DNA from: JBDKVA01 sp039679375
GTDB taxonomy: Bacteria > Bacillota > Clostridia > Acetivibrionales > DTU013
Direction: 5' to 3'
DNA: 64,000 nt
Assembly (NCBI GenBank): GCA_039679375.1
Contig: JBDKVA010000176.1
Span: 1 to 64,000, forward strand
Part shown: positions 55,287 through 62,570 of the stretch, piece after piece
Numbering within the stretch: position 1 is the stretch's first letter
How the letters are laid out: each line of letters opens with the position of its first letter
Notes under the pieces: model-generated
Database searches by the model: none
What the model was told of the DNA's origin: nothing
The model's input: the letters and a program-made list of their open reading frames with translations, nothing else
Program-made: the position numbers and the translations under genes

Positions 55287-57047
55287 TTAAACGGCATTTT
55301 GCACCTCATTGATCTCGTTTGCCTTTTCAAAGTCCCCGTACTGGTTCATGAACACACTGTGGTAGTAGCCCTTCATAGCCAGCAGCTCTTCATGTGTGCC
55401 TCTTTCAACGATCCTTCCCGAATTGAGGACAAGGATCATATCCGCATTCTTAACCGAAAAGATCCTGTGAGCTATAATAAATGTGGTCTTATTGCTGCAA
55501 AACTCCCTGAGGGATTTTTGTATGCCGTGCTCCGTTTCGATGTCCACGCTTGAGGTCGTATCATCCAGGATAATGATGGACGGATCCTTTAACAGCGCCC
55601 TTGCCAACGCGATCCTTTGCTTCTGTCCGCCGGACAGGCCGACGCCGCGCTCTCCGATGATCGTGTCGTAACCATCCTTGAATTCGCTTATAAACTCGTC
55701 CGCACCTGCCATTTCCGCCGACCTTACAACCCTTTCAAGTGATGCATCCGGGACACCGTAAGCGATATTGCCCTCTATCGTTTCAGAAAACAGAAAAATA
55801 TCCTGCATCGCTGCTGCAATATTCCCTCTCAGCTGTTTCAGGTCATAATCCTTAATATCTCTTCCGTCGATCAGAAGTTTTCCTTTCGTACAATCGTAAA
55901 ACCTGGAAATCAGACTGACCAAAGTGGATTTCCCGGCGCCGGTAGGTCCGATGATGGCTACCGTTTGTCCCGGAAAGGCCTTGAAGCTGATACTTTCAAG
56001 TACACGGACCGTGCCATAGCTAAAGCTGACGTCCTTGAATTCAACATATCCGTCCAGCTTTTTGCCGCTTATAGCAATTTCATTATTTCTTATCCTGGGC
56101 GTCCTTCCCAGCACAGTTGTGATTTTTTCAGCTGATGCTGCAAACCGCTGTATGTCATTGATCAACCAGCCAACCATTCTCATCGGGCCGTTCAAAGCCC
56201 AGGTGAAGCTGTTGAACATGACAAGCTCTCCAAGAGTAATATTGCCTCTGATGACCATGATGCCGCCAACAAATATAATGACCACCGAAAGCGATCCGGC
56301 CAGTGAATCCAGAACGGGCAGATATTTTTCCCAGATCCTTGCGGCTTCGATATTCCTATCCTGGAAACCCGCATTTTCCCTTGAGAACTTGTATACTTCG
56401 TAATCTTCCTTTGCAAACGCCTTAATTACCCTGTTTCCGCTGATATTTTCCTGTACGACGGAATTCAGTTTGGAAAACTGCTCCCTTATCGCGGAGAAAG
56501 CAGGCTTCACGCTGCGTGACAGCTTGTATGCCGCTATCGCAATAAAAGGCGAAATGCAAAGAAGTATCAACGTAAATGTCACATTGATGGATAAAAGGAT
56601 AATGATAACGGTGATAAATGTAATGACATTAAGGAATACGGAATAGATCACATGCGCGGTGAAATGTCTGACGGCATCCAGATCACCCGTCATCCTCGCC
56701 ATGATGTCGCCCGTCTTGGTTTTGTCGAAAAACTCGAAATCCAGCTCCTGTACTCTCTTAAAGATGGATTCCCTGGCAGTGTAGGTTACGCTCTGCGAGA
56801 CATATTCAAATAAATAAAGATAAATATACCTGAATACGGATTTCAACAAGGTACTGACTGCCAGGATCAATGCAAAGGTGAGAAGTATTTCCGTTTGCCC
56901 GCCCTTGATGACACGGTCTACAATCTGGCCATATACATATGGACTTACCATGGCCAGTATATTAACGATCGCAACAAGGAAAAGAGCCGTAAAAAATCTT
57001 AACCTGTATTTTTTGATGAGACCCCATACCCATTTAAATTCTGCCAT
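55287..57047 (-). CDS. ABC exporter half-transporter, subunit 2 (degenerate ATPase site)
   Basis: A 586-residue exporter subunit with six membrane segments and a nucleotide-binding domain: Walker A GPTGAGKST, signature LSGGQKQ, Walker B IIILDDTTSS, H-loop IIAHRIF. In Walker B the catalytic Glu is Asp, the usual mark of the non-hydrolysing site in heterodimeric exporters. I chose the ATG at 57047 because GGAGGGG lies about 10 bases upstream. A longer frame up to 57083 would be encoded inside the large inverted repeat at 57075-57151 and is unlikely. Confidence 0.93.
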   Translation of the reverse strand: MAEFKWVWGLIKKYRLRFFTALFLVAIVNILAMVSPYVYGQIVDRVIKGGQTEILLTFALILAVSTLLKSVFRYIYLYLFEYVSQSVTYTARESIFKRVQELDFEFFDKTKTGDIMARMTGDLDAVRHFTAHVIYSVFLNVITFITVIIILLSINVTFTLILLCISPFIAIAAYKLSRSVKPAFSAIREQFSKLNSVVQENISGNRVIKAFAKEDYEVYKFSRENAGFQDRNIEAARIWEKYLPVLDSLAGSLSVVIIFVGGIMVIRGNITLGELVMFNSFTWALNGPMRMVGWLINDIQRFAASAEKITTVLGRTPRIRNNEIAISGKKLDGYVEFKDVSFSYGTVRVLESISFKAFPGQTVAIIGPTGAGKSTLVSLISRFYDCTKGKLLIDGRDIKDYDLKQLRGNIAAAMQDIFLFSETIEGNIAYGVPDASLERVVRSAEMAGADEFISEFKDGYDTIIGERGVGLSGGQKQRIALARALLKDPSIIILDDTTSSVDIETEHGIQKSLREFCSNKTTFIIAHRIFSVKNADMILVLNSGRIVERGTHEELLAMKGYYHSVFMNQYGDFEKANEINEVQNAV

Positions 57048-57074
57048 CTTATCAGCTGCCCCTCCCGGCAGGGT

Positions 57075-57151
57075 GACAGACAAGGGGACGGTTCTCTTGT
57101 CTGGCTCACGCCACAGGCGGTACAGACAAGAGAACCGTCCCCTTGTCTGTC
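57075..57151. repeat. Perfect 29-bp inverted repeat with GGGGACGGTTCTCTTGTC core
   Basis: Arms at 57075-57103 and 57123-57151 are perfectly complementary with a 19-base spacer. The core GGGGACGGTTCTCTTGTC is a sequence repeated in many Firmicute genomes. It lies between the divergent ABC exporter and AraC genes and starts 28 bases upstream of the exporter start, so it must be in its 5' leader or promoter. Confidence 0.85.
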
Positions 57152-57215
57152 CTGGTACTAAATATTATCGGGCAAATGCAGCCTTAAAAAAATGTACAAT
57201 CCAAACCTTTTGATG

Positions 57216-57221
57216 TATAAT
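57216..57221 (+). promoter_or_regulatory. -10 element for the AraC gene
   Basis: A perfect TATAAT, with TGTACA 17 bases upstream as a weak -35. It puts the expected transcription start near 57228, so translation from the ATG at 57238 is unlikely and 57277 is favoured. Confidence 0.5.
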
Positions 57222-57276
57222 CTTATTTGTATGCAAAATGTACAATTTCTATAAACAAAAGGTACGGGACATTACC

Positions 57277-58119
57277 ATGTACGATCTTGGCATGAATATA
57301 GAAAGTTTCAATCCGCACGTATATTACACACTAAAGAGAAAGTACGAAGATACATACAAAGTAAAGTACCATAACCATGACTACGTTTCCATGTTCTATG
57401 TGCTTTCAGGCAGCTGTACGTACAATATCAACGATACCCTGCATCAGGTAAAAAAGGGAGATATACTGATATGCAATCCCGGAGTGTATCATTGCAAGGT
57501 AATGAGGCCGGGAGATGAAATACTTGAATTTCAGGCGGGCTTTGGCAATATATGTCTGGAAGGCCTTCCAAAGGGCTGTCTGATCGAACCTAATTCTTGC
57601 CCTGTGATCAGCCTGCCAACATATGAGCAGGACTTTTTGAAATGCTGCAGCGATATTTTCCTGGAGCAGGAAAAAAGCGATCCCGGCAGCAAGCTTCTGC
57701 TTAAGATAAATGTAATGAAACTGTTGGTCCTATTTCTGAAAGCAACTCATAAGGAACAAGTGCAAAGTGAAAATACCCATGTTAACTTTGAATCCTTCGA
57801 TAAGCCTATTATTGTAAATACTCTGATTTCATTTCTCAATGAAAATTACATGCATCAGATATCACTGGAAACGATATCGAAAAATTTCTATATGAGCCCG
57901 GCTTATATTTCAAAAGTGTTTAAGGAGGAAATGGGCGAGTCACCGATCAATTATCTTATAAAAATACGGCTTTCCAAAGCCCGGGATTTGCTGCTTGAGG
58001 GAAATATGTCCATAAAAGCAGTAGCGAGAACCGTAGGTTACGAGGATGCATACCATTTCAGCAAGCTGTATAAAAAATACCACAGCATCCCACCTTCCAG
58101 GGTAAAGGAAAAAAAGTAA
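57277..58119 (+). CDS. AraC-family regulator with cupin sensor domain
   Basis: A 280-residue one-component regulator. The N-terminal part is a cupin-like arabinose-binding fold (YHNHDYVSMFYVLSGSC, VKKGDILICNPGVYHCKV), and the C-terminal 100 residues are the double helix-turn-helix domain (ISLETISKNFYMSPAYISKVFKEEMG, KAVARTVGYEDAYHFSKLYKKY). The start at 57277 is a guess: a perfect TATAAT at 57216-57221 puts transcription just before the ATG at 57238, which has no leader, but the ATG at 57277 also lacks a good site. It is convergent with the isomerase operon and divergent from the ABC exporter. Confidence 0.86.
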   Translation: MYDLGMNIESFNPHVYYTLKRKYEDTYKVKYHNHDYVSMFYVLSGSCTYNINDTLHQVKKGDILICNPGVYHCKVMRPGDEILEFQAGFGNICLEGLPKGCLIEPNSCPVISLPTYEQDFLKCCSDIFLEQEKSDPGSKLLLKINVMKLLVLFLKATHKEQVQSENTHVNFESFDKPIIVNTLISFLNENYMHQISLETISKNFYMSPAYISKVFKEEMGESPINYLIKIRLSKARDLLLEGNMSIKAVARTVGYEDAYHFSKLYKKYHSIPPSRVKEKK

Positions 58120-58126
58120 GGCAGGG

Positions 58127-58150
58127 GCAGGTGAGCAAAAGCCCACCTGC
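58127..58150 (+). terminator. Hairpin after the AraC gene
   Basis: GCAGGTG and CACCTGC arms with a 10-base loop, 7 bases after the stop of the AraC gene. It could serve both convergent units, but no T run follows. Confidence 0.45.
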
Positions 58151-58157
58151 ATAGCCT

Positions 58158-58231
58158 GTCTTCACAAACATCATAGAATCACTGCTGTCTGCGCAGCCAT
58201 TCGTAAAGAAAATTAGTTCATTCAATATCAG
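58158..58231 (-). repeat. Second intergenic repeat family, copy 2
   Basis: Inverted copy of 50359-50432. On the minus strand it starts at TGATATTGAATGAACTAATT, and its first TGA is the stop codon of the isomerase gene at 58228-59145. Confidence 0.8.
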
Positions 58232-59145
58232 ATAATCTTCTCTACGTACTTCCTGCCAAGTACGAGACCTTCCTTCACCTTTGCTTCACTGCCTTCATAA
58301 AGAGGATCCTCATGCTCAATGCTTATTACACCGTCATAACCGATATCCTTCAGCGCCTTGATCATTGCCGGAAAATCCACCTGTCCCATGCCTGGCATCC
58401 GGAATTGCCAGTAGCCCTTTTTCACGTCGCCCAGCTGCCTGTTGAATACGCCATACTGAGCCAGCTTGTCTTCATATACCTCGGAATCCTTTGCGTGTAC
58501 ATGGAATATCCTGTCCTTGAATTCAACTATCGGCGCAATATAATCCATGAGCTGGAATCTCAGATGAGACGGGTCGTAATTCAGGCCGAAATACCTGCTC
58601 GGGATCCTTCGGAACATCTCACGCCATAGTTCGGGTGTAAAGGAAATGTTACCGGGTATCCCTGGCACCTGCCATCCCTCCATTGGGCAATTCTCTATCA
58701 TTAATCTGATTCCCCTGCTTTCCGCGTAACCGACCAATTCGCCAAACACCTTTTCAAATTCGTCAAAATTCTCCTCGATGCTCTTGTCAATATTCCTGCC
58801 GGTAAAAGTGCCCACTGCTGGTACACCGAGCATTACCGCGGCATCGATGCATTTTTTCACATGATTGTTTCTAAAGGCTCTCTCCCTGGGATCATGATCC
58901 AAATTATTATCATAATATGCCAGTGAAGTGACCGTAAGGCCCAAAGCTTTCACATACCCCTTGATTTCATCCGCTTCTTTTTGTGTCAGCCTCTCCACAT
59001 CAATATCACAGGAAGAATAATCCCTGTCATTTATTTTAGGCCAGCATGCAACTTCAAGAGCCCTAAAACCATTGTTTGCAGCCCATTCGGCCTTTTCCCT
59101 GAGCGGCATCCTGCCAAGACATACTGTCAGAAACCCGATATACAT
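58228..59145 (-). CDS. Sugar phosphate isomerase/epimerase, TIM barrel
   Basis: A 305-residue xylose isomerase-like enzyme. It shows NNGFRALEVACWP, LMIENCPMEGW with the metal-binding Glu, YFGLNYDPSHLRFQLMD, IFHVHAKDSEVYED and the C-terminal GVISIEHEDPLYEG. GGAGGGA lies 7 bases before the ATG. It is the last gene of the LacI operon. Its partner isomerase of a different size is encoded just upstream, as in inositol or other cyclitol/rare-sugar pathways. The TGA stop is in a repeat element. Confidence 0.9.
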   Translation of the reverse strand: MYIGFLTVCLGRMPLREKAEWAANNGFRALEVACWPKINDRDYSSCDIDVERLTQKEADEIKGYVKALGLTVTSLAYYDNNLDHDPRERAFRNNHVKKCIDAAVMLGVPAVGTFTGRNIDKSIEENFDEFEKVFGELVGYAESRGIRLMIENCPMEGWQVPGIPGNISFTPELWREMFRRIPSRYFGLNYDPSHLRFQLMDYIAPIVEFKDRIFHVHAKDSEVYEDKLAQYGVFNRQLGDVKKGYWQFRMPGMGQVDFPAMIKALKDIGYDGVISIEHEDPLYEGSEAKVKEGLVLGRKYVEKII

Positions 59146-59160
59146 AATATTATCCCTCCG

Positions 59161-59907
59161 CTAAACCAAATTCATTTTCTTCAGATTTTCAAAGCTGATA
59201 CCGACGCTCTCAAGAGACGGCATGCTGCATTCATCCTGCTCTACGATCAGCCACCTGGCGCCCGCTTCAGCAGCCGCGGCCGCAATTCCTTTTACATCTA
59301 CGATGCCATTGCCGACTTCGGTGAATTTCATGCCGTCCGTCGATGTAAAGTCCTTCACATGAATAAGCGGGCATCTGCCTTTATAGCTTCGGATATATTC
59401 GGCAGGGTCGACCCCCGAGTAAAAAACCCAGCCCGTATCAAACTCTGCGCCCATGTTTTCAGGCTTTACACCTTTATACAAAAGATCCAGGCCATACTCG
59501 TCATAAAACTTTTTGAACTCATGGCTATGATTATGGTATAATAACTCCATTCCGTTTGTCCGGATCTTTTCGCCTATTTTATTAAAAAGCTCAGATGCTT
59601 TTACAATATCTTCTTTTGACTCAAAACTCATATACGGACAAACAATATATTTATTTCCAAGAGTCCGATTATACTCGATCACTTCATCAAGTTTATCCGT
59701 AAGCAGCTTGATATCCGTATGGCTGCCCGCGGCAGCCAGTCCCAAGTCGGCAAGCACCTTTCTCAGTTGCACGGCCGGAATATTGCCAAAACCCGCAAAT
59801 TCCACCCCCTTATAACCGATACCGGCAACCTTCCCAAGCGTACCGATAAAGTCCTTCTGCATCTCATCCCTTACAGAATACAGCTGAAGCGCTACAGGTA
59901 TATTCAT
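59161..59907 (-). CDS. Sugar phosphate isomerase/epimerase, IolE/IolI-like TIM barrel
   Basis: A 248-residue TIM-barrel enzyme with the typical opening ALQLYSVRDEMQKD, GYKGVEFAGFG, LLYHNHSHEFKKF, GAEFDTGWVFYSG and CPLIHVKDF. It is shorter than its neighbour and of the general IolE/IolI type. GGGGG precedes the ATG. It lies 15 bases before the next isomerase gene in the same operon. Confidence 0.9.
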   Translation of the reverse strand: MNIPVALQLYSVRDEMQKDFIGTLGKVAGIGYKGVEFAGFGNIPAVQLRKVLADLGLAAAGSHTDIKLLTDKLDEVIEYNRTLGNKYIVCPYMSFESKEDIVKASELFNKIGEKIRTNGMELLYHNHSHEFKKFYDEYGLDLLYKGVKPENMGAEFDTGWVFYSGVDPAEYIRSYKGRCPLIHVKDFTSTDGMKFTEVGNGIVDVKGIAAAAAEAGARWLIVEQDECSMPSLESVGISFENLKKMNLV

Positions 59908-60120
59908 TTCGCCACACCCCCATCACTATCAAGAAAATTCGCTTCGCTCATGACTCAAGCTCCGAAGCGAATTTTCTTGTCCGCTATGGAACCCTATGGT
60001 TCCCTTCGGCGGATGCCTTATTCGCTTGGCTTGCATCCTGAGCACCCTCCTTAAACCGGGAAAGGGGACTCCCCTTTCCAAACCCCAGCATAGGAATTTT
60101 TTGGTGACATTTATAAATTC

Positions 60121-61215
60121 CTATGCTTTGAAATAAACAGGCTTTCCGCTTCTGCCGGAAAGGTAAATAGCCTCAAGGATCTGCGTTACCACCAGTGCCT
60201 GCTCCGGCTTAACAACGACCTCTGTGTCGTTCAATACGCTGTCGATCCATACACGCGCTTCCTTATACGATGGTTCATCCTTATTGCCGTCGTAAAAATC
60301 CACTCCGCCTGCTTCGAAGCCCGGCTTTGTGACATAAAGCCGCCCGTATTTCTCACCGTTTATGCGAAGCCCGTCGGACATATCCGCTCCTGCTTCCGTT
60401 CCGCAAAGGGTCGTCTTTGCCTCGCCGATCTCCAGGCTGTTAAGCGCCCAGCTGGATTCAAGAACAATGGTTGCTCCGTTTTCCATTGTGATAAAGCCAA
60501 AAGCGGAGTCCTCCACCGTAAATTTTTCCGGATCCCAGGATCCCCAGGCATTGGCGCTGTCCTTCCTGTCGCCGAGCTTTCGGTATACGCTCCCCATAAC
60601 ACATTTCGGCTTATAATTACCCATCATCCAGAGCGTCAGATCCAGCGCATGCGTACCGATGTCGATCAACGGCCCGCCTCCTTGCTCCTCCTCGTTCAGG
60701 AAAACGCCCCAGGTGGGTACCGCCCTTCTTCTGATGGCATGAGCCTTGGCATAATAAATATCACCCAGTTCACCCTCGCTGCAAAGCTTATGCAGGTATT
60801 GCGAGTCATTCCTGAACCTGTTCTGGTAACCAATCGTCAGTTTCTTCCCCGTACGTTTCGCTGTTTCAACCATTCTGGCTGCATCTATCGCCTTTTTGGC
60901 CATCGGCTTTTCGCACATGACATGCTTTCCGGATTCAAGGGCGGCTACCGTAATATCGGCATGCGATTTATTGGGTGTACAAACATGCACCACATCAATG
61001 GACTTGTCTTGCAGAAGCTCCCTGTAATCCGTATAAACCCTGGATCCTTCCGCACCATATTTCTTTGCCGCCTCCTGCGCCCGATCCGGGACAATATCAC
61101 AGAAAGCCGCCATTTGAACCTCTGGTATATTTGCCAGGCTTGGCATATGCTTACCGTTTGCAATACCTCCGCACCCTATAATCCCGATTTTCAAAATTTT
61201 TTTCCCTGCCTCCAT
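60121..61215 (-). CDS. Gfo/Idh/MocA family NAD(P)-dependent dehydrogenase (LacI operon)
   Basis: A 364-residue dehydrogenase with Rossmann GCGGIA (14-19), EKP at 102-104 and GGPLIDIGTHALDLTLWMMG with the catalytic His. AGGAGG with 7 bases spacing supports the ATG at 61215. It follows the LacI gene and precedes two TIM-barrel isomerases, the usual set for inositol-like or glycoside breakdown by oxidation to a keto intermediate. Confidence 0.93.
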   Translation of the reverse strand: MEAGKKILKIGIIGCGGIANGKHMPSLANIPEVQMAAFCDIVPDRAQEAAKKYGAEGSRVYTDYRELLQDKSIDVVHVCTPNKSHADITVAALESGKHVMCEKPMAKKAIDAARMVETAKRTGKKLTIGYQNRFRNDSQYLHKLCSEGELGDIYYAKAHAIRRRAVPTWGVFLNEEEQGGGPLIDIGTHALDLTLWMMGNYKPKCVMGSVYRKLGDRKDSANAWGSWDPEKFTVEDSAFGFITMENGATIVLESSWALNSLEIGEAKTTLCGTEAGADMSDGLRINGEKYGRLYVTKPGFEAGGVDFYDGNKDEPSYKEARVWIDSVLNDTEVVVKPEQALVVTQILEAIYLSGRSGKPVYFKA

Positions 61216-61245
61216 TAAATAACCTCCTTTAACAATACATTTTTA

Positions 61246-62244
61246 TCATTTCATTGTAGATTCCCTGATTATCAACTCATTTTCAAGCGTAATATTCACA
61301 GGCTCTTCCAGCTCGCCCCGCATCTTTTTCAGCAGCAGCTCCATCGCTGTGCACCCAAGATCATATTTGGGCTGGGAAATGGTCGTGAGCATCGGATTGC
61401 ACATGGATGCAAAGCTGATATTGTCAAATCCGACAACAGCCAGATCGTCCGGGACTCTGAGGCCTTTCTCCCTGGCTGCCTTAAGCGCCCCGATTGCCAT
61501 CATGTCCGATATGGCAAATATGGCTGTAGGCCTTTCGTTCAACGTAAGCAGGTTTGTTGCCATACGGTAGCCGCTTTTGAAACTGTAGTCCCCATATACG
61601 ACAAAATGGCCGTCAAGCTCAAGCCCCATTTCTTCAATTGCCGACCTGAAGCCTTCTTCCCTTCGGATGGTTGAAACAAAGCTGTTCTCACAGCTGATCA
61701 TTGCAATCTGTTTATGCCCCAGTGAAATTAAATGCCTTGCAACCTTTCCGGCAGCAAAATGGTTGTCTATGGAAACATGCGAGACCTGTGCGCCTTCTCT
61801 GTATTCACAACACTGCACCACAGGAAAATTACAGCTTATTTCCGTCAGTTCCTTTTTACCGATCTCCGGCGCCATAAATATCACGCCGTCTGCCAGCCGG
61901 TTTTTGAGCAGTTCCAGATATACATGCTCTCTGACTGCGTCTGAATCGGTATTGCAGAGCATCACATTATAACCGTTTCGCTGTGCGACATCCTCAATGC
62001 CTTTTACAATACGGGAATAAAACGGATTTGCAATGTTGGGCAGCAGCGCCAGAATAAGCTTGCTTTCCGTGCGCCTCAAATTGCGCCCGAGAAGATTTGG
62101 GCGGTAATCCAGCCTTTTTATCGCATCCTGCACTGCTTCATATGTGCCTTGCGCAACGGAGCTGCTCTTATTAATCACCCTTGAAACCGTAGCGACAGAA
62201 ACGCCTGCAGCTTTTGCAACATCCTGTATGGTAGACTTCAGCAT
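61246..62244 (-). CDS. LacI-family transcriptional repressor of the right-hand sugar operon
   Basis: A 332-residue repressor: helix-turn-helix at 5-27 (TIQDVAKAAGVSVATVSRVI), hinge, and a periplasmic-binding-like effector domain (LALLPNIANPFYSRIVKGIED, LAVVGFDNISFASMCNPMLTTI). GGGGAGG lies 4 bases before the ATG at 62244; an ATG at 62298 is less likely because it would overlap an operator. It heads the operon with the dehydrogenase and two isomerases, and two palindromes lie in its own promoter region. Confidence 0.94.
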   Translation of the reverse strand: MLKSTIQDVAKAAGVSVATVSRVINKSSSVAQGTYEAVQDAIKRLDYRPNLLGRNLRRTESKLILALLPNIANPFYSRIVKGIEDVAQRNGYNVMLCNTDSDAVREHVYLELLKNRLADGVIFMAPEIGKKELTEISCNFPVVQCCEYREGAQVSHVSIDNHFAAGKVARHLISLGHKQIAMISCENSFVSTIRREEGFRSAIEEMGLELDGHFVVYGDYSFKSGYRMATNLLTLNERPTAIFAISDMMAIGALKAAREKGLRVPDDLAVVGFDNISFASMCNPMLTTISQPKYDLGCTAMELLLKKMRGELEEPVNITLENELIIRESTMK

Positions 62245-62255
62245 TTTTCCTCCCC

Positions 62256-62334
62256 TGTAACCGTTTACAATAATTAGATGCTTATTTATATGCAACACTC
62301 ATCTATTTATGATGCAATGATGTAAACGATTACA
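62256..62334 (-). promoter_or_regulatory. Two cre/LacI-type operators upstream of the LacI operon
   Basis: TGTAACCGTTTACA (62256-62269) and TGTAAACGATTACA (62321-62334) are near-perfect palindromes, and both fit the CcpA cre consensus TGWAANCGNTNWCA. Their centres are 65 bases apart. The first is only a few bases upstream of the ribosome-binding site of the repressor gene; a weak TATAAA (62290-62285) lies between them. They may bind the encoded repressor, CcpA or both. Confidence 0.72.
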
Positions 62335-62368
62335 TTAATATTTTACTACCGTCAAAAAAGAAATGCAA

Positions 62369-62469
62369 TAGTAACTTATTGCCGCGAAAATACAATAAAA
62401 ACAAGAAAATAATTTCACATTCGCGGCAATAAGTATATTCGTTGGGTTGTGGGCGGTAGCCCACATTGG
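62369..62469 (+). repeat. Intergenic TAGTAA repeat, copy 5 (full)
   Basis: Full-length copy with perfect 15-base inverted arms (62374-62388 ACTTATTGCCGCGAA and 62420-62434) and a 7-base terminal hairpin (62448-62465). It is the only copy that does not follow a gene on its own strand; it lies between the LacI operon start and the 3' end of the next gene. Confidence 0.87.
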
Positions 62470-62483
62470 AATTGAATACAAAT

Positions 62484-62570
62484 ATATTTGTAGAGGCGAC
62501 CGGCGGGCAACCATATTTGTAGGGGCGACCGGCAGAAATCCATATTTGTAGGGGCGACCAATGGTCGCCC
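62484..62570. repeat. Three tandem 29-bp GGGGCGACC units
   Basis: ATATTTGTAGAGGCGACC, ATATTTGTAGGGGCGACC and a third copy begin at 62484, 62513 and 62542, a 29-base period. The last unit forms a palindrome (GGGCGACCAATGGTCGCCC). This is a common extragenic repeat type in Firmicutes. It starts at the stop codon of the following membrane protein gene. Confidence 0.8.

Noticed and set aside
62484..62570. Short CRISPR-like array
   Set aside because: Spacers would be only about 11 bases and similar to one another; the unit is a known extragenic repeat type and no cas genes are present.
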